Positions 32,693-42,330 of a stretch of 64,000 nt of DNA are shown here, piece by piece. A program made the position numbers and the translations under genes. Origin of the DNA: JAOZHU01 sp964632845 (lineage in GTDB: Archaea > Thermoproteota > Bathyarchaeia > Bathyarchaeales > Bathycorpusculaceae); the NCBI GenBank assembly GCA_964632845.1, contig CAZWDU010000001.1, positions 124,001 through 188,000 on the forward strand, in the 5' to 3' direction. The notes beneath the pieces were generated by a model, which had not been told where the DNA came from, searched no databases, and saw only the letters and a program-made list of their open reading frames with translations. Position 1 is the first letter of the stretch; every line of letters begins with the position of its first letter.

Positions 32693-34024
32693 TTACTCTG
32701 TGCGCAACATGGCTTTTGCTCTGAGCACGCTGCCTTTCAAGTCGATTCTTGATGGGCATACAAAGCTGCAGTGTCCGCAACCTGTGCAGTAGTCTGCGTG
32801 AAGTTGAATTAGTTTTTCTATTTTTTGCTTGTCGAATGCTTCTTTGATCAGTATGGGACTTAGTTTGTGGCAGCAAGCGCGCATGCATGCTCCGCAGCGT
32901 ATGCAGTCGTAGGTTTTCACCTTTGTGAATTGTTTAGCTTTGGGCAGCTTCGGTTCTTTCGTTTCCGTTATAGGGCGCAGTTTGCCAAATCTGTCCAGCA
33001 ACGGTGACATCAAGTTCATGATGACCAATGCGAGAATCGAGCCACCGAGAAAGTTCATGTACGTCTGGATTAGCACTGTCAGTACGGCTAAGCCTACGCC
33101 GAATATTATTTGTCCGTTGTACGTCAGAGGCGTGCTCGCTGGGTCAGTTGCCATGAAGAACGCTAGGAAAATTGAGCTTCCAATGAATAGGTGGAAAACA
33201 ACCCTCAACATTGGATCGGCATCAGCGTATACAAAACTTAAGGCTAACGCAAATAAGGCTACTGACGCGAGGTAAGCCACTGTAATTCGCCATTTTATGT
33301 ATCTCCGGCAGATTACGAACAAGGCCAAGCCAACGGCAATCACCGCGATGCTTGAGATTCCACCTGCCCAACCGTGATATTTCAGAACTGACATTGTGTA
33401 GAGCACATCGTTTGATGCAACAGGGATATAACTGCCTGAAGAGTCGTATATGGCGAAGTCGTGTGCAAAGCATTGTTGCAAAGCGCCTCCAAACGGAGGA
33501 ACCATCGAACCTTCAGCGAAGGTATTGAGGGACAACGGTGATGCTAGGCTTGGAAACATGTTAGTGTGTTCAATAGGTAGCAAAGCAATAGAGAAAAGAA
33601 ATACTAAAACCAATAGTTTGGCAGCGGCTGCTGGATTTACGTGCTTTCTCTTTTGGACCTTCTTGAACAGAACCATGCCAACCATAGATATCAACGCTGG
33701 GTACATGTATAATCCAGCGCCTTGCATTGTCACGTTCAAGGGATAACTGCTGTCAAAGCCCATTGTTGGCAGCCCTAGAGTGTACGAGAGGGTGACGATT
33801 AATCCAAAAACTGCAGCTGACATTATATTTAGTGGGCTGTCTGCGGCTACTTTGTGGAGCAGCAAGTCTATGCCTACTGCAACGCCGACTGCGACTAGTG
33901 CTACGATGAGTGAGTCGAAACCGAATGCGAAAAATGATATTACGGTTAGCACCACAAGCGCGATGAAAGTGTACGTCATCAGTTTGTCTTTGGTCATTGA
34001 TGCATATTCTTTTGGTTTAGACAT
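32693..34024 (-). CDS. RnfD/NqrB-like membrane protein fused to a 2[4Fe-4S] ferredoxin
   Basis: About 360 N-terminal residues make a multi-pass RnfD/NqrB-type domain, with FFMATDPASTPLTYNG as the segment that carries covalent FMN on a threonine in Rnf and Nqr. The last 90 residues are a ferredoxin with CIRCGACMRACCHKL and CTGCGHCSFVCPSRI, each a CX2CX2CX3C-like cluster site. Rnf complexes move electrons from ferredoxin coupled to ion transport; no other Rnf subunit is encoded nearby. Start at ATG 34024 with AAGGAG upstream; a TTG at 34036 is less likely. It lies between two radical-SAM genes. Confidence 0.85.
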   Translation of the reverse strand: MSKPKEYASMTKDKLMTYTFIALVVLTVISFFAFGFDSLIVALVAVGVAVGIDLLLHKVAADSPLNIMSAAVFGLIVTLSYTLGLPTMGFDSSYPLNVTMQGAGLYMYPALISMVGMVLFKKVQKRKHVNPAAAAKLLVLVFLFSIALLPIEHTNMFPSLASPLSLNTFAEGSMVPPFGGALQQCFAHDFAIYDSSGSYIPVASNDVLYTMSVLKYHGWAGGISSIAVIAVGLALFVICRRYIKWRITVAYLASVALFALALSFVYADADPMLRVVFHLFIGSSIFLAFFMATDPASTPLTYNGQIIFGVGLAVLTVLIQTYMNFLGGSILALVIMNLMSPLLDRFGKLRPITETKEPKLPKAKQFTKVKTYDCIRCGACMRACCHKLSPILIKEAFDKQKIEKLIQLHADYCTGCGHCSFVCPSRIDLKGSVLRAKAMLRTE

Positions 34025-34036
34025 TTTGAGATACAA

Positions 34037-34529
34037 ACTCCTTGATTGTCGTTTGCGTAATTTATCACCCTTTAATTAGTTAATAAGACTTTCGAAAAGC
34101 GAACTTTGCTTTGTTGGATGTGTTTTTGTTTGCGCATGTTTGTAGAGAAACAGCGAAAAACGAGTAAATCTTAGAAAACTATCAACTGTTACGTTTGTTT
34201 GAGATAGGTGTTACCAGTTGTTTGGAACAGTTTATAATCCCTTCTTTATATAATGCGGAAAATGGCAGTGCGGGAATAACCCCTTTTACTGTTTTCTGCG
34301 TAGATTCGCTATTAGACGACAAATACAAAGAATGTGAATTATTGTGTTCGAAACAGACTTCCTACATGTGTATAATCGGCTGAAGTGCCGTGTTTGTCAA
34401 GAAACGTAAACATTGAACAATGTTGTTTTTGCCAAAATTTGTACAGGTAATATGCGTGTATTTGGGAAGTTTGGGTTTTTTATAGGAAATTTTATATCGT
34501 TAAGGTTCTATCTAACTTTCTCTGTGACC
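34037..34529. other. Gene-free 0.5-kb stretch with one unexplained promoter
   Basis: No convincing protein gene. At 34239-34256 TTCTTTATATAATGCGG is a good TATA box on the plus strand with no gene behind it; a potential hairpin (GAAAATGGCAGT ... ACTGTTTTC, about 34257-34305, with a GGG/CCC inner stem) follows and may be a small RNA. The likely promoter of the radical-SAM gene at 34530 is TTTTATATCG near 34490. Confidence 0.3.
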
Positions 34530-35639
34530 ATGATGGCTACGACTAAACCACCATTGTACATGGTGACTTGGCGGTGTACCCGAAGATGCGTTGGCAACTG
34601 TTTGTACTGCAGTTACACGCGTGAATACGCGAAGGACGAAGAAGTAGACACGAAAACAGCGTGCAAAATAGTGGATGAAATTCACAATTTTGGTGCACCG
34701 TGGTTCGGCATAAGCGGCGGAGAACCGCTAGTTCGCGCAGACATTTTCGACGTTATAGAATACGCCAAAAAAACGTATAACATGGAAGTAAGTCTAATCA
34801 CTAGCGGATTCGCATTTGACGAGAAACGCCTCAACAACCTCGTCAGAAACGAAGTTCACACCGCTGTCAGCATAGACGGCACCAGAGAATCAAACGACAT
34901 AATCAGAGGCAAAGGAGCCTACGACAAGGCACTTTTCGCCATGAAGAAACTATCAGAGAACGGTCTACTGGACTGCGTAGTAACAACGATGACAAAGTAC
35001 AACATCAAAGATGCGGAGCACACAGTTAAGTTGGCGTCAGAAAACGGCGCTAAAATGGCGGTTTTCCACAACATCGTGCCCGTGGGCAGAGCAGGTTCCA
35101 ACATGCCTGATCTTGCGCCTTCACCTGAAGCTTACGAGTGGGCGTTCAACGAAATTTACGATTTACAAGTGAAGTACGACCGCAAAGACTTCAAGGTGAA
35201 CGTTTACTCGCCGTTTTACGCGCGTATCGTGAAACAGAGAAACCCAGCGAACTTTTGGGACTGGTACACCAACCAATTCTTGGGCAAATGCACAATCGGC
35301 GGAAAATACATCGGCTTAACCGAGAACGGCGATTACAGACCATGCGGCTTCCACGAAGGCTACAGAATCGGAAACGTGAAAGACCAAGGGCTGAAAGAAA
35401 CATGGGACTCGCTTCAAAAATCCGAGTTTCACCTGAAGCTTAGAGACGGAACCAACCTGAAAGGCAGGTGCGGCGTTTGCGAGTACAGAGAAATCTGCGG
35501 CGGTTGCAGAACACGCGCCGAATACTACACTGGTGACCTGTTCGAAAGTGACCCAGCATGTAGCTACATTCCTAAGGTGCTAAGGGAAGACCCCCAGTAC
35601 CTTGAGAGAATGAGAGACGAATTAAAGAAAAAACAATAA
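34530..35639 (+). CDS. Radical SAM/SPASM protein, AhbC/AhbD-like
   Basis: Starting MMATTKPPLYMVTWRCTRRC, this 369-residue enzyme has its catalytic cluster in CVGNCLYCSYTRE, then WFGISGGEPLVRADIF and CGFHEGYRIGNV and a C-terminal SPASM domain with auxiliary-cluster cysteines (CGVCEYREICGGCRTRAEYY, ACSYIP). Homologues make alternative heme or modify peptides. A TATA box (TTTTATATCG near 34490) supports the start at 34530 rather than a frame opening at 34413. Together with the HemN-like gene and RnfD-ferredoxin it forms a redox cluster. Confidence 0.88.
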   Translation: MMATTKPPLYMVTWRCTRRCVGNCLYCSYTREYAKDEEVDTKTACKIVDEIHNFGAPWFGISGGEPLVRADIFDVIEYAKKTYNMEVSLITSGFAFDEKRLNNLVRNEVHTAVSIDGTRESNDIIRGKGAYDKALFAMKKLSENGLLDCVVTTMTKYNIKDAEHTVKLASENGAKMAVFHNIVPVGRAGSNMPDLAPSPEAYEWAFNEIYDLQVKYDRKDFKVNVYSPFYARIVKQRNPANFWDWYTNQFLGKCTIGGKYIGLTENGDYRPCGFHEGYRIGNVKDQGLKETWDSLQKSEFHLKLRDGTNLKGRCGVCEYREICGGCRTRAEYYTGDLFESDPACSYIPKVLREDPQYLERMRDELKKKQ

Positions 35640-35640
35640 A

Positions 35641-35680
35641 CCTCTCCTTTTCCTGTTTCCTTAATTCCTTTTTCTGCTCC
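35641..35680 (+). terminator. Pyrimidine-rich terminator region
   Basis: CCTCTCCTTTTCCTGTTTCC and TTTTTCTGC directly follow the stop codon of the SPASM gene; repeated T runs are typical archaeal terminators. The 107-nt gap separates convergent genes. Confidence 0.35.
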
Positions 35681-35746
35681 ATTTTCTTGAGCTGAAAAGC
35701 TACAAGTTTCGAGCTAAACTTGGCCTGTTTATCGAGAATCACTGCG

Positions 35747-38056
35747 TTACGGATTACCCTTAACCATGCAGATTACGTACCCGTCATTGGAGTACACCAG
35801 TTGCAACAGTTCACAGTTGAGAAGCTTGCCGTCAAACCTGCTCTTATCGTACACCAAAAACTTCACGCCTAACTCCTGCATATAATCAGCGTAACTTCGG
35901 GAACTAACACTGAAGCCCGAAACAACTTTGGAATCAAACAGTTCGTTCAACTCGTCCAGTTGCTGCAGTTCAGGCAAGTTCGTTCTTGAAAAAGTAAGCA
36001 TTTGATAGGACAGCGACGCTGTTTGGTTAACCTCAACTTCGTCAAGGTGATACTCAAAACGAACTGCATCTATCTGCATGCTGGCTAAAGCCCCCACGTT
36101 ACCCCAAGCAGGCAAATCAGCGAACTTCAGGGCAAACACAACTTCGTTTTCCTCGTCGTAAACACCGACGTATTCATCCGCCACGTCAGCGCTTGAAAAA
36201 TTCGTAACCGCCCAATTAGTCCCCTCAGAAGCAGAAGGGTTACTCCAAGGATTCTCCCAATCCAGTACACCAGCAATGTACGCTTGCCCAAAAGAGAAGG
36301 AAAGGTCAAAGTTATGGGTCACGTACAAGGTCACGTTCTCAATCCCGCTCCTCAAAGGCGAAACTGCCCAAACAACATCTACTGGGTAACTATCATTATG
36401 AACAATTAAACTCTCAGTTAACGCTACCTTATCATTGTAATACGTCATTACAAGTTTCTTGGGGTAACTTTGGACGTCAAAAACGATTTTCCTGTCCAAG
36501 CTGGCGAGGTCAAATCGTTGCGCGACGCCGTTCTCAGTGAAAGACAAGAAAACACCTTGCTCATCCAGATGTGAAACCCGTTGCCACACACCGCTCATGG
36601 AAATATACGCGTCATCAGAAGTGTAGCCTTTCGCCACGTATCCCCTAACCAAAGTCAACGGGTGCTCAATCTCATACGACAAATCCAAAATAGACTCGGC
36701 AATCAAATTCCACTCAACAACAGGATTAGTTTCCGCTATAACTGGCATGCCTGAATAGACGGCAAACCATGAACCTGGCTTCTCCGTTACCGTCACATTG
36801 TAGTTTGAATCAGGAAAATTCTCCTTAAGCCACACAGCTGCGTCATACCCGTTCACGTCAGAAGTAGAATAGAAATATGCGCTCTCGTTGATTTTAGCTG
36901 TGACCGTGTGAAAACGGAAAAGCACCAACGTAACCATCAAAACCACAATAGACACCGAAATCACTTTCATCAACAACTTCCGCTCATTCTTGATTTTACG
37001 ATAAGAAGCAAAAAACACGTCAATCACAAAGGAAAAGGACACAGCCGCAAAAATCGCCAGCGGCGGCACCAAATAGTAAAGGAACCACTGATAAGGCAGA
37101 TACAACCCAAAAAGATAAGACTGCGACAAAACCAACGGAACAAACAGGCTTAACGCTAACAGCAAGTAAAAGCTCAGCTTCTTTTCTCTCCTAAGCTTGA
37201 AAAAGGCGAAGATGACGCCGAACAAAGCAAAAAAGAGCACAAACCCAAAATTCAACAGGAACGAGGAGAAACTAACAAACGGAATCTGATATGACATTGT
37301 TTTTATTTCGAAGAAAACATGCGCGATTATCATGTCCAGCCGCGCCAATATAGGTTGCGTGTAATAGAGCGCAAACGCTATGGCTCCGCCTAAAATCGCT
37401 GCAATCCACGCCCTAGAATACTTGCCCCTAGACTTCAAAAGCAAGATGATGATAAACGGCGGCAAAATCGCAACCGTTAAAAACGTAGCCAGCGGATGAG
37501 ACGAAACCACCGAAAAAGCCGCTATGAAAGTTATCAGAATAAGCTCAAACCCTTTTCCCGTCCAAGACAAAGACAAGTACAAAAACAGCAAAAACATAAA
37601 CGCCACGCTAAGTATGCCCGTATAACCGCCCCAAAAATTAATCTCGTATAACGGCAAACAAAGCAGCAACAGCGCAGAAGCGAGGACTCCGTATTTTTTA
37701 CCGAAAAACTTGGCCCCCATCAAGTAAACAGAAAACACCAGCAGCCAATCAACCAGCGCCGTCAAAGCCTTAATCAGAAACAGCATCTGCTCAACGCTTG
37801 TTGCGCCCGTGAAGGCAATAAGCGCCGACAACAAAATATGGTACAGCGGAGGATACCACGCGAAATCACCCATTGGAATTTGGCCACTTGACAAAAACAA
37901 CTCCGCGCGCCGCAGATGAAAAGAGGGATCATTCCCCAAAACCAAATCGTTCATTGACAAAAGAGCAAAAAAAAGCGTAAACACCAGTACCGAGAAAACA
38001 ACTGCAAAAACTACTTCCAAAGTTTTTTCGTTCACATGTATACGCATCAAGATCAT
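35747..38056 (-). CDS. GT-C-like multi-pass glycosyltransferase, membrane protein 2
   Basis: The 769-residue protein has about eleven N-terminal helices (1-380) then a large outside domain (about 400-769) with many N-x-S/T sites. The first loop reads GNDPSFHLRRAE after an acidic start and WYPPLYHILLSAL after it, the layout of GT-C enzymes (STT3, PMT-like) that use lipid-linked sugars at the outer face. Sequence identity to a named family is not clear to me. It is the second gene of a two-gene minus-strand operon, 14 nt after the paralogue at 38071. Start at ATG 38056. Confidence 0.65.
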   Translation of the reverse strand: MILMRIHVNEKTLEVVFAVVFSVLVFTLFFALLSMNDLVLGNDPSFHLRRAELFLSSGQIPMGDFAWYPPLYHILLSALIAFTGATSVEQMLFLIKALTALVDWLLVFSVYLMGAKFFGKKYGVLASALLLLCLPLYEINFWGGYTGILSVAFMFLLFLYLSLSWTGKGFELILITFIAAFSVVSSHPLATFLTVAILPPFIIILLLKSRGKYSRAWIAAILGGAIAFALYYTQPILARLDMIIAHVFFEIKTMSYQIPFVSFSSFLLNFGFVLFFALFGVIFAFFKLRREKKLSFYLLLALSLFVPLVLSQSYLFGLYLPYQWFLYYLVPPLAIFAAVSFSFVIDVFFASYRKIKNERKLLMKVISVSIVVLMVTLVLFRFHTVTAKINESAYFYSTSDVNGYDAAVWLKENFPDSNYNVTVTEKPGSWFAVYSGMPVIAETNPVVEWNLIAESILDLSYEIEHPLTLVRGYVAKGYTSDDAYISMSGVWQRVSHLDEQGVFLSFTENGVAQRFDLASLDRKIVFDVQSYPKKLVMTYYNDKVALTESLIVHNDSYPVDVVWAVSPLRSGIENVTLYVTHNFDLSFSFGQAYIAGVLDWENPWSNPSASEGTNWAVTNFSSADVADEYVGVYDEENEVVFALKFADLPAWGNVGALASMQIDAVRFEYHLDEVEVNQTASLSYQMLTFSRTNLPELQQLDELNELFDSKVVSGFSVSSRSYADYMQELGVKFLVYDKSRFDGKLLNCELLQLVYSNDGYVICMVKGNP

Positions 38057-38070
38057 GACGGGCTCCCAAG

Positions 38071-40383
38071 TTAATTGAAGTTACGCTTCACCATAAATAC
38101 CGCTACTGCATCATTAATAAACACAAGATCAAAAGTAGGATCACACACCATCTTCGCAGTTAGTTCAGAATCCCGACTGGCAATATAGGAAATATTGTTA
38201 CTTTTTAATGCAACTTGATAATCAAAGCACTCAATAGGTGAATCAGAAATCTGGTCTCCATACGAGTTCAAGTTGTCCGTTATTAACTGGTCAAAGTAGT
38301 GTTCCTTCGTCGCTTGGTCTTGGTAAAGGCTCAGGTTATCTGAGACTGAGTAAACGGTTACCGAAAGCGCTAAACCCGCTTTTGATTTGCCTTGCAAGTT
38401 ATAGAACAAGTCTAAGATAAGTGGATTAGACTCAAGGAGACTGGGAACTTCTGGCTGATTTTCATCGAATATTAATTGAGCGAAAGCTTTAACGCCTTCG
38501 TCAACTATGCCAATCGTGTTGTCTCTTTGTTGTATCACATAGCCCTTGCTATCAACAAAATAGTGAATCCAATCTAAAGTAACACCTGAAACTGCACTTT
38601 CCAACGTTACGGTCATGTTAACAAAACGTGACCCCTTGGTAACCGTGGTTAACTGCGTGTAATTGAAGAAGTCGTTGCCTTTCTTAACCACGATAGTGGC
38701 ATGCTCCGTGTCATTTTCCAATCGCATCTCTCTAACCAAAAGCTGATCTAAATACACAAACTGCAGATCACCGCCTACACGATACTGAATTATAGTTTTA
38801 CTATTGTTAAAGTTCAAAAACGCGTAGGGGAAATAGGTCCAGTTAAGCTTAGCTAGGAAAACCGGGTTGTGTCTTCCAATATATCCGCCGTCTTCTCGGA
38901 CCTGAATTAAACCGTTATCAACCAAGTAGTCTGTGTCCAACAGGCTCTTGGCGATTTGCGCAGGCTCAAACTCGCGGGTCAACGTCAAATACTGCGGGTC
39001 AACCGCGCTCAAAGTTGGTCGTTGCGCAAAACCTGAAAGCCACCACCCATAATAAGCATCAGAAACTAAAACCGAGCCAACTGGAGTTTGCTGCCGAATC
39101 CACTCTACTGCCTCATAGCCCTGCTCAGTCATAGCTTGATAAAACTTCGAGATTTCACCGCCTCGCCCAGGAGTCAAGAAAACTGGCACGGCTAAAAACG
39201 AAAACACCAAGAAGCCCACGACAAACGCTGAATACACGGTTTTACGCTTTACGCGAGTTATTAAACGCGATACACGATTACCGCCGTTTTTAGGCGAATT
39301 CCCCCTCGTAAGAGAACGGTAAGTGTCAATTATCCGCGAGAAGAAACCTGAACCATGGTCAATCGCTATTCCAATAAGCAGTACGACGGGAAAAACAACA
39401 AAGTACAGAAAACGATTGTAATCTATATACAACCCAATCAAGAATCCTTGCGTTAGCACCGTCGGAACCAGAATCCACATGGCCAGCAGAAAAGCTGGAA
39501 CAGTGAAAAACTTGCCGTTGTGCTTCTTGGAGAACAGAAAGAACAGAGGAAACAACACAAGAAGCGGCAATATGAGCTCCAGAGGAAGCACTCTGGTCGA
39601 AAGCAACGCCTGCTGAATCGCCGACATGCTGCCAGTGACTATTTCTCCGCTGGCACTAAAATACGCGGGCACAATCTTCAACAGAAACGGAGACACAAGG
39701 GCTATCCCTAGAAAAACGGGCACAAGCCAAAAGAGCAGATGCGTTCTAGTCACACCGATTTTTTTAGCGAAAATTGTTACGAAAAACACGGTTGCAAATG
39801 TTATGCCGACAAACATGGCTGAACTGAGCGAGTGCGTCAAGAATATTGAGCCAGACAAGAACGTAGTCGTGACAAGAAACGGTACCCAAGAAAACTTGGG
39901 CTTCTGCAGGAGCATATAGAAAGTTAACGGAATCAACAGCAACGTGATCACGTTAGGGTAACCACCCCACAACAGCATTTCAATGTCAAAGCGGGAAATA
40001 GCCACTAAGAAAGCGACTATTAACGCGGCAGATTCCTTCCACACAGTTCTCGTTATCAGAAACGCGCATAGCACGATAAGCGAGGAGAAAAGCGACACAA
40101 CCAGCGGATGAACCAAGTAGTCTGGTATACCACTCATCATCATTATGTAGGAAACGAAAATATGGTATCCTGGGAACGTCAGTGAGACACCACCACCCAT
40201 CTGGTAATAGTTCCACAGGAAATCCGTGTTTCCAGACATGGTGATTGAGTGGATGACGCTTTCATGCAGTCCAATATCTGCTCCCGGCGGGAAAGTCTGC
40301 AGGGTCATCAGTACCATGCGGTATGCGAAAGCAAAAATCAAAATGATGAACAGCGCAAGGTGTTTGTTGGGCGTTTTGGACAT
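38071..40383 (-). CDS. GT-C-like multi-pass glycosyltransferase, membrane protein 1
   Basis: The 770-residue product starts MSKTPNKHLALFIILIFAFA with GGAAGG upstream. The first loop is PPGADIGLHESVIHSI; about ten more helices follow to residue 420, then an outside domain of about 350 residues. It shares with the next gene the same order (an acidic His-containing first loop, a GGY(P/T) motif after WGGYPNV, a PLA/SHS loop), so the two are diverged paralogues. Likely S-layer or lipid glycosylation, which is inference. Forms an operon with the 35747 gene. Confidence 0.65.
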   Translation of the reverse strand: MSKTPNKHLALFIILIFAFAYRMVLMTLQTFPPGADIGLHESVIHSITMSGNTDFLWNYYQMGGGVSLTFPGYHIFVSYIMMMSGIPDYLVHPLVVSLFSSLIVLCAFLITRTVWKESAALIVAFLVAISRFDIEMLLWGGYPNVITLLLIPLTFYMLLQKPKFSWVPFLVTTTFLSGSIFLTHSLSSAMFVGITFATVFFVTIFAKKIGVTRTHLLFWLVPVFLGIALVSPFLLKIVPAYFSASGEIVTGSMSAIQQALLSTRVLPLELILPLLVLFPLFFLFSKKHNGKFFTVPAFLLAMWILVPTVLTQGFLIGLYIDYNRFLYFVVFPVVLLIGIAIDHGSGFFSRIIDTYRSLTRGNSPKNGGNRVSRLITRVKRKTVYSAFVVGFLVFSFLAVPVFLTPGRGGEISKFYQAMTEQGYEAVEWIRQQTPVGSVLVSDAYYGWWLSGFAQRPTLSAVDPQYLTLTREFEPAQIAKSLLDTDYLVDNGLIQVREDGGYIGRHNPVFLAKLNWTYFPYAFLNFNNSKTIIQYRVGGDLQFVYLDQLLVREMRLENDTEHATIVVKKGNDFFNYTQLTTVTKGSRFVNMTVTLESAVSGVTLDWIHYFVDSKGYVIQQRDNTIGIVDEGVKAFAQLIFDENQPEVPSLLESNPLILDLFYNLQGKSKAGLALSVTVYSVSDNLSLYQDQATKEHYFDQLITDNLNSYGDQISDSPIECFDYQVALKSNNISYIASRDSELTAKMVCDPTFDLVFINDAVAVFMVKRNFN

Positions 40384-40503
40384 TTCTTGCCTTCCTGAGC
40401 CTTCATTTTTGAATAGTGAATTGTCAGAGTTAAAGTTTAAATATGAAATTCGAGTATAAAAAGCGCAGGGTAAAAAACTCAAAAGTAAAAAACAGGTGTT
40501 GAA

Positions 40504-40932
40504 ATGTCATTCCTTAAAGCTATGATGGAAAAAGAGCCTCCTGAACCAGCGAATCCGATAGGCACAGTTGTTATCGGCAACATTGAACCGGACATGCATG
40601 ATACAGCTAAAGAGCAAGTGAGGAAGGCGTTGAAGCGAGGGGGATTCAAGACGGTTGACGTGGGCAAAAGTGTTGCTCCACAAGTTTTCGTGGACAAGGC
40701 AAAAGAAAGCAATGCTGACGTAATTGCGCTTTCAGTTAACACGGTACCTGCAAAAAATAACCTTGCAAAACTAGATGAAGCGTTGAAGGCGGCAGGGCTG
40801 AAGGGAAAAATTGGTTTGATAATGGGCGGTGCTGCAGTAAAGAAGGAAGATGCTGATGCTATTGGCGCGCTTTTCGGCAAGAACAAGGAAGAAAGTGTTG
40901 AACTCGCCAAGAAAGCAATGGTCGCAAAATAG
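40504..40932 (+). CDS. Corrinoid (B12-binding) protein without cap domain
   Basis: This is a 142-residue Rossmann-like B12 domain. The cobalt-ligand motif reads PDMHDTA (D30, H32), so H32 is the lower ligand, but the family glycine of DxHxxG is alanine 35. The SxL-type position is S77-V-N and the second loop IMGGAAV (G108, G109) is present. The usual N-terminal helical cap domain of methyltransferase corrinoid proteins is missing. It is directly followed, 29 nt later, by an MtrH-like gene, so it is its likely methyl carrier partner. GGTG precedes the start. Confidence 0.85.
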   Translation: MSFLKAMMEKEPPEPANPIGTVVIGNIEPDMHDTAKEQVRKALKRGGFKTVDVGKSVAPQVFVDKAKESNADVIALSVNTVPAKNNLAKLDEALKAAGLKGKIGLIMGGAAVKKEDADAIGALFGKNKEESVELAKKAMVAK

Positions 40933-40961
40933 AAATAAACTCTTAATCTAGATGAGGCAAA

Positions 40962-41870
40962 ATGCAAAAATTCAATACGCCACAACAAGTATACCAAGTG
41001 GGAAAAGTGAAAATCGGCGGTCAGCCGGGAGAATTGCCTACTGTTCTGATTGGGTCAATATTCTGGCTTGGTCAGAAGATGGTTCAAGATGCAAATAAGG
41101 GGATTTTTGACGCGAAAGAAGCAGAAAACATAATCAACAAAATGCAGACTTTAAGCGACATCACTGGTGTTCCGTTTGCTTTTGACATTGTTGGAACCAC
41201 AGACGAGGCTTTCGCGAAGTACATTGATTTCGTTTCCACGCACAGCGATGCTCCGATGATGTTGGATGCAATGAGTCCAAAGACGCGTATGGCCGCTTCA
41301 GAGATGGTAAACAAGATGGGACTTCAGGACAATTGCTTGTACAATTCAGTTTACAAGGGCGTTACGGACATGGAGTTGGCGAAGCTGAAAGAAAGCGGAA
41401 TCAAAATGTCCATAGTGCTTGCTGATAATCCTAAGGACAACAGTATGGATGGAAAGATGATGGTTCTGGAAGAAGCTTTAGCTATGGCTGACAAGGCTGG
41501 AATTACGAAGCCATTGATTGACACGGCTATTCCCGCGTTTGCTCCAGATATGGGCACTGCAGTCAGGGCAATACCGCTGATTAAAGGGAAGTTTGGTCAT
41601 CCCACAGGATTAGGCACTGGAAATGTTGTTACTACTATGGGCTGGGTGAAGGCTAATTTTGAGAAGCAGTTCAGAAAAGGCTGTGTTACCGCTACTAACA
41701 CGATAATGCAGGTGATGGGCGCGGACTGGCTTATGTTCGGGCCTGCAGAACAGGCAGATTGGGTGTTTCCGGCAGTTGCGATTGTGGATACTTACGTGTC
41801 ATCTGCGATGTCTGAGTTAGACATTAGACCATTAGAGGAAACGCACCCGATTTACAAGGTCTTCCTCTAA
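40962..41870 (+). CDS. MtrH-like methyltransferase
   Basis: The 302-residue TIM-barrel protein belongs to the MtrH family (PTVLIGSIFWLGQKMVQDAN, GVPFAFDIVGTTDEAFAKYI, PMMLDAMSPKTRMAASEMVN, GHPTGLGTGNVVTTMGW). In methanogens MtrH passes the methyl group between methyl-H4MPT and the corrinoid of MtrA. Here it lies with a stand-alone corrinoid protein and no other Mtr subunit, an arrangement seen for methyl transfer from other methyl donors to H4MPT. The donor cannot be read from the sequence. Forms an operon with the corrinoid gene. Confidence 0.88.
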   Translation: MQKFNTPQQVYQVGKVKIGGQPGELPTVLIGSIFWLGQKMVQDANKGIFDAKEAENIINKMQTLSDITGVPFAFDIVGTTDEAFAKYIDFVSTHSDAPMMLDAMSPKTRMAASEMVNKMGLQDNCLYNSVYKGVTDMELAKLKESGIKMSIVLADNPKDNSMDGKMMVLEEALAMADKAGITKPLIDTAIPAFAPDMGTAVRAIPLIKGKFGHPTGLGTGNVVTTMGWVKANFEKQFRKGCVTATNTIMQVMGADWLMFGPAEQADWVFPAVAIVDTYVSSAMSELDIRPLEETHPIYKVFL

Positions 41871-41928
41871 ATTTCCCATCCTTTATTTTTTTTAGTTCTT
41901 GATGAAAAAAGAATGTACTGAAGGCTTA

Positions 41929-42330
41929 ATGGTGAAGGCTCAGCGGTGGTTTGGAATTATCGTTTTGTTTACAGTTTTAACCATGCTTGTTGTTTACGTT
42001 GTGCCTGTTGACTCTGCGTTTGCTGTTGTTCGATGGGTGTTTGGCTTCGCGTTTGTCGTGAGCATGCCCGGTTACTGTTTGGTTAACGTGTTGTTCTCGG
42101 GGAAGAACAAGCTGGACCTGATTGAGGCGACAGTGTTGTCGGTTGCGCTGAGTTTTGGGATTGCTGGGATAGCGGGTTTGTTTTTGGGTTTGTCGCCTAT
42201 TGGGATAACGTTTGAACCGATTACGGTTTCGCTAAGCGGGATAGTTTTGGTTTTGGCTGCAGTGGCTTTCATAAGAAAACTAAAACAAGAAAAACTTGCA
42301 GGCATAAAGCCAGAACAAACAGAAAGCTAA
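41929..42330 (+). CDS. Three-helix membrane protein, DUF1616-like
   Basis: The 133-residue protein has four hydrophobic segments including FGFAFVVSMPGYCLVNVLF and VLSVALSFGIAGIAGLFLGL, the latter recalling DUF1616 membrane proteins (PG(Y)xLxxxLFP, then ERxxLSxxLSFG). I chose ATG 41929 because GAAGG lies at the right distance; an ATG at 41902 would add nine residues. Lies 58 nt after the MtrH-like gene, which does not show that they work together. Confidence 0.6.
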   Translation: MVKAQRWFGIIVLFTVLTMLVVYVVPVDSAFAVVRWVFGFAFVVSMPGYCLVNVLFSGKNKLDLIEATVLSVALSFGIAGIAGLFLGLSPIGITFEPITVSLSGIVLVLAAVAFIRKLKQEKLAGIKPEQTES

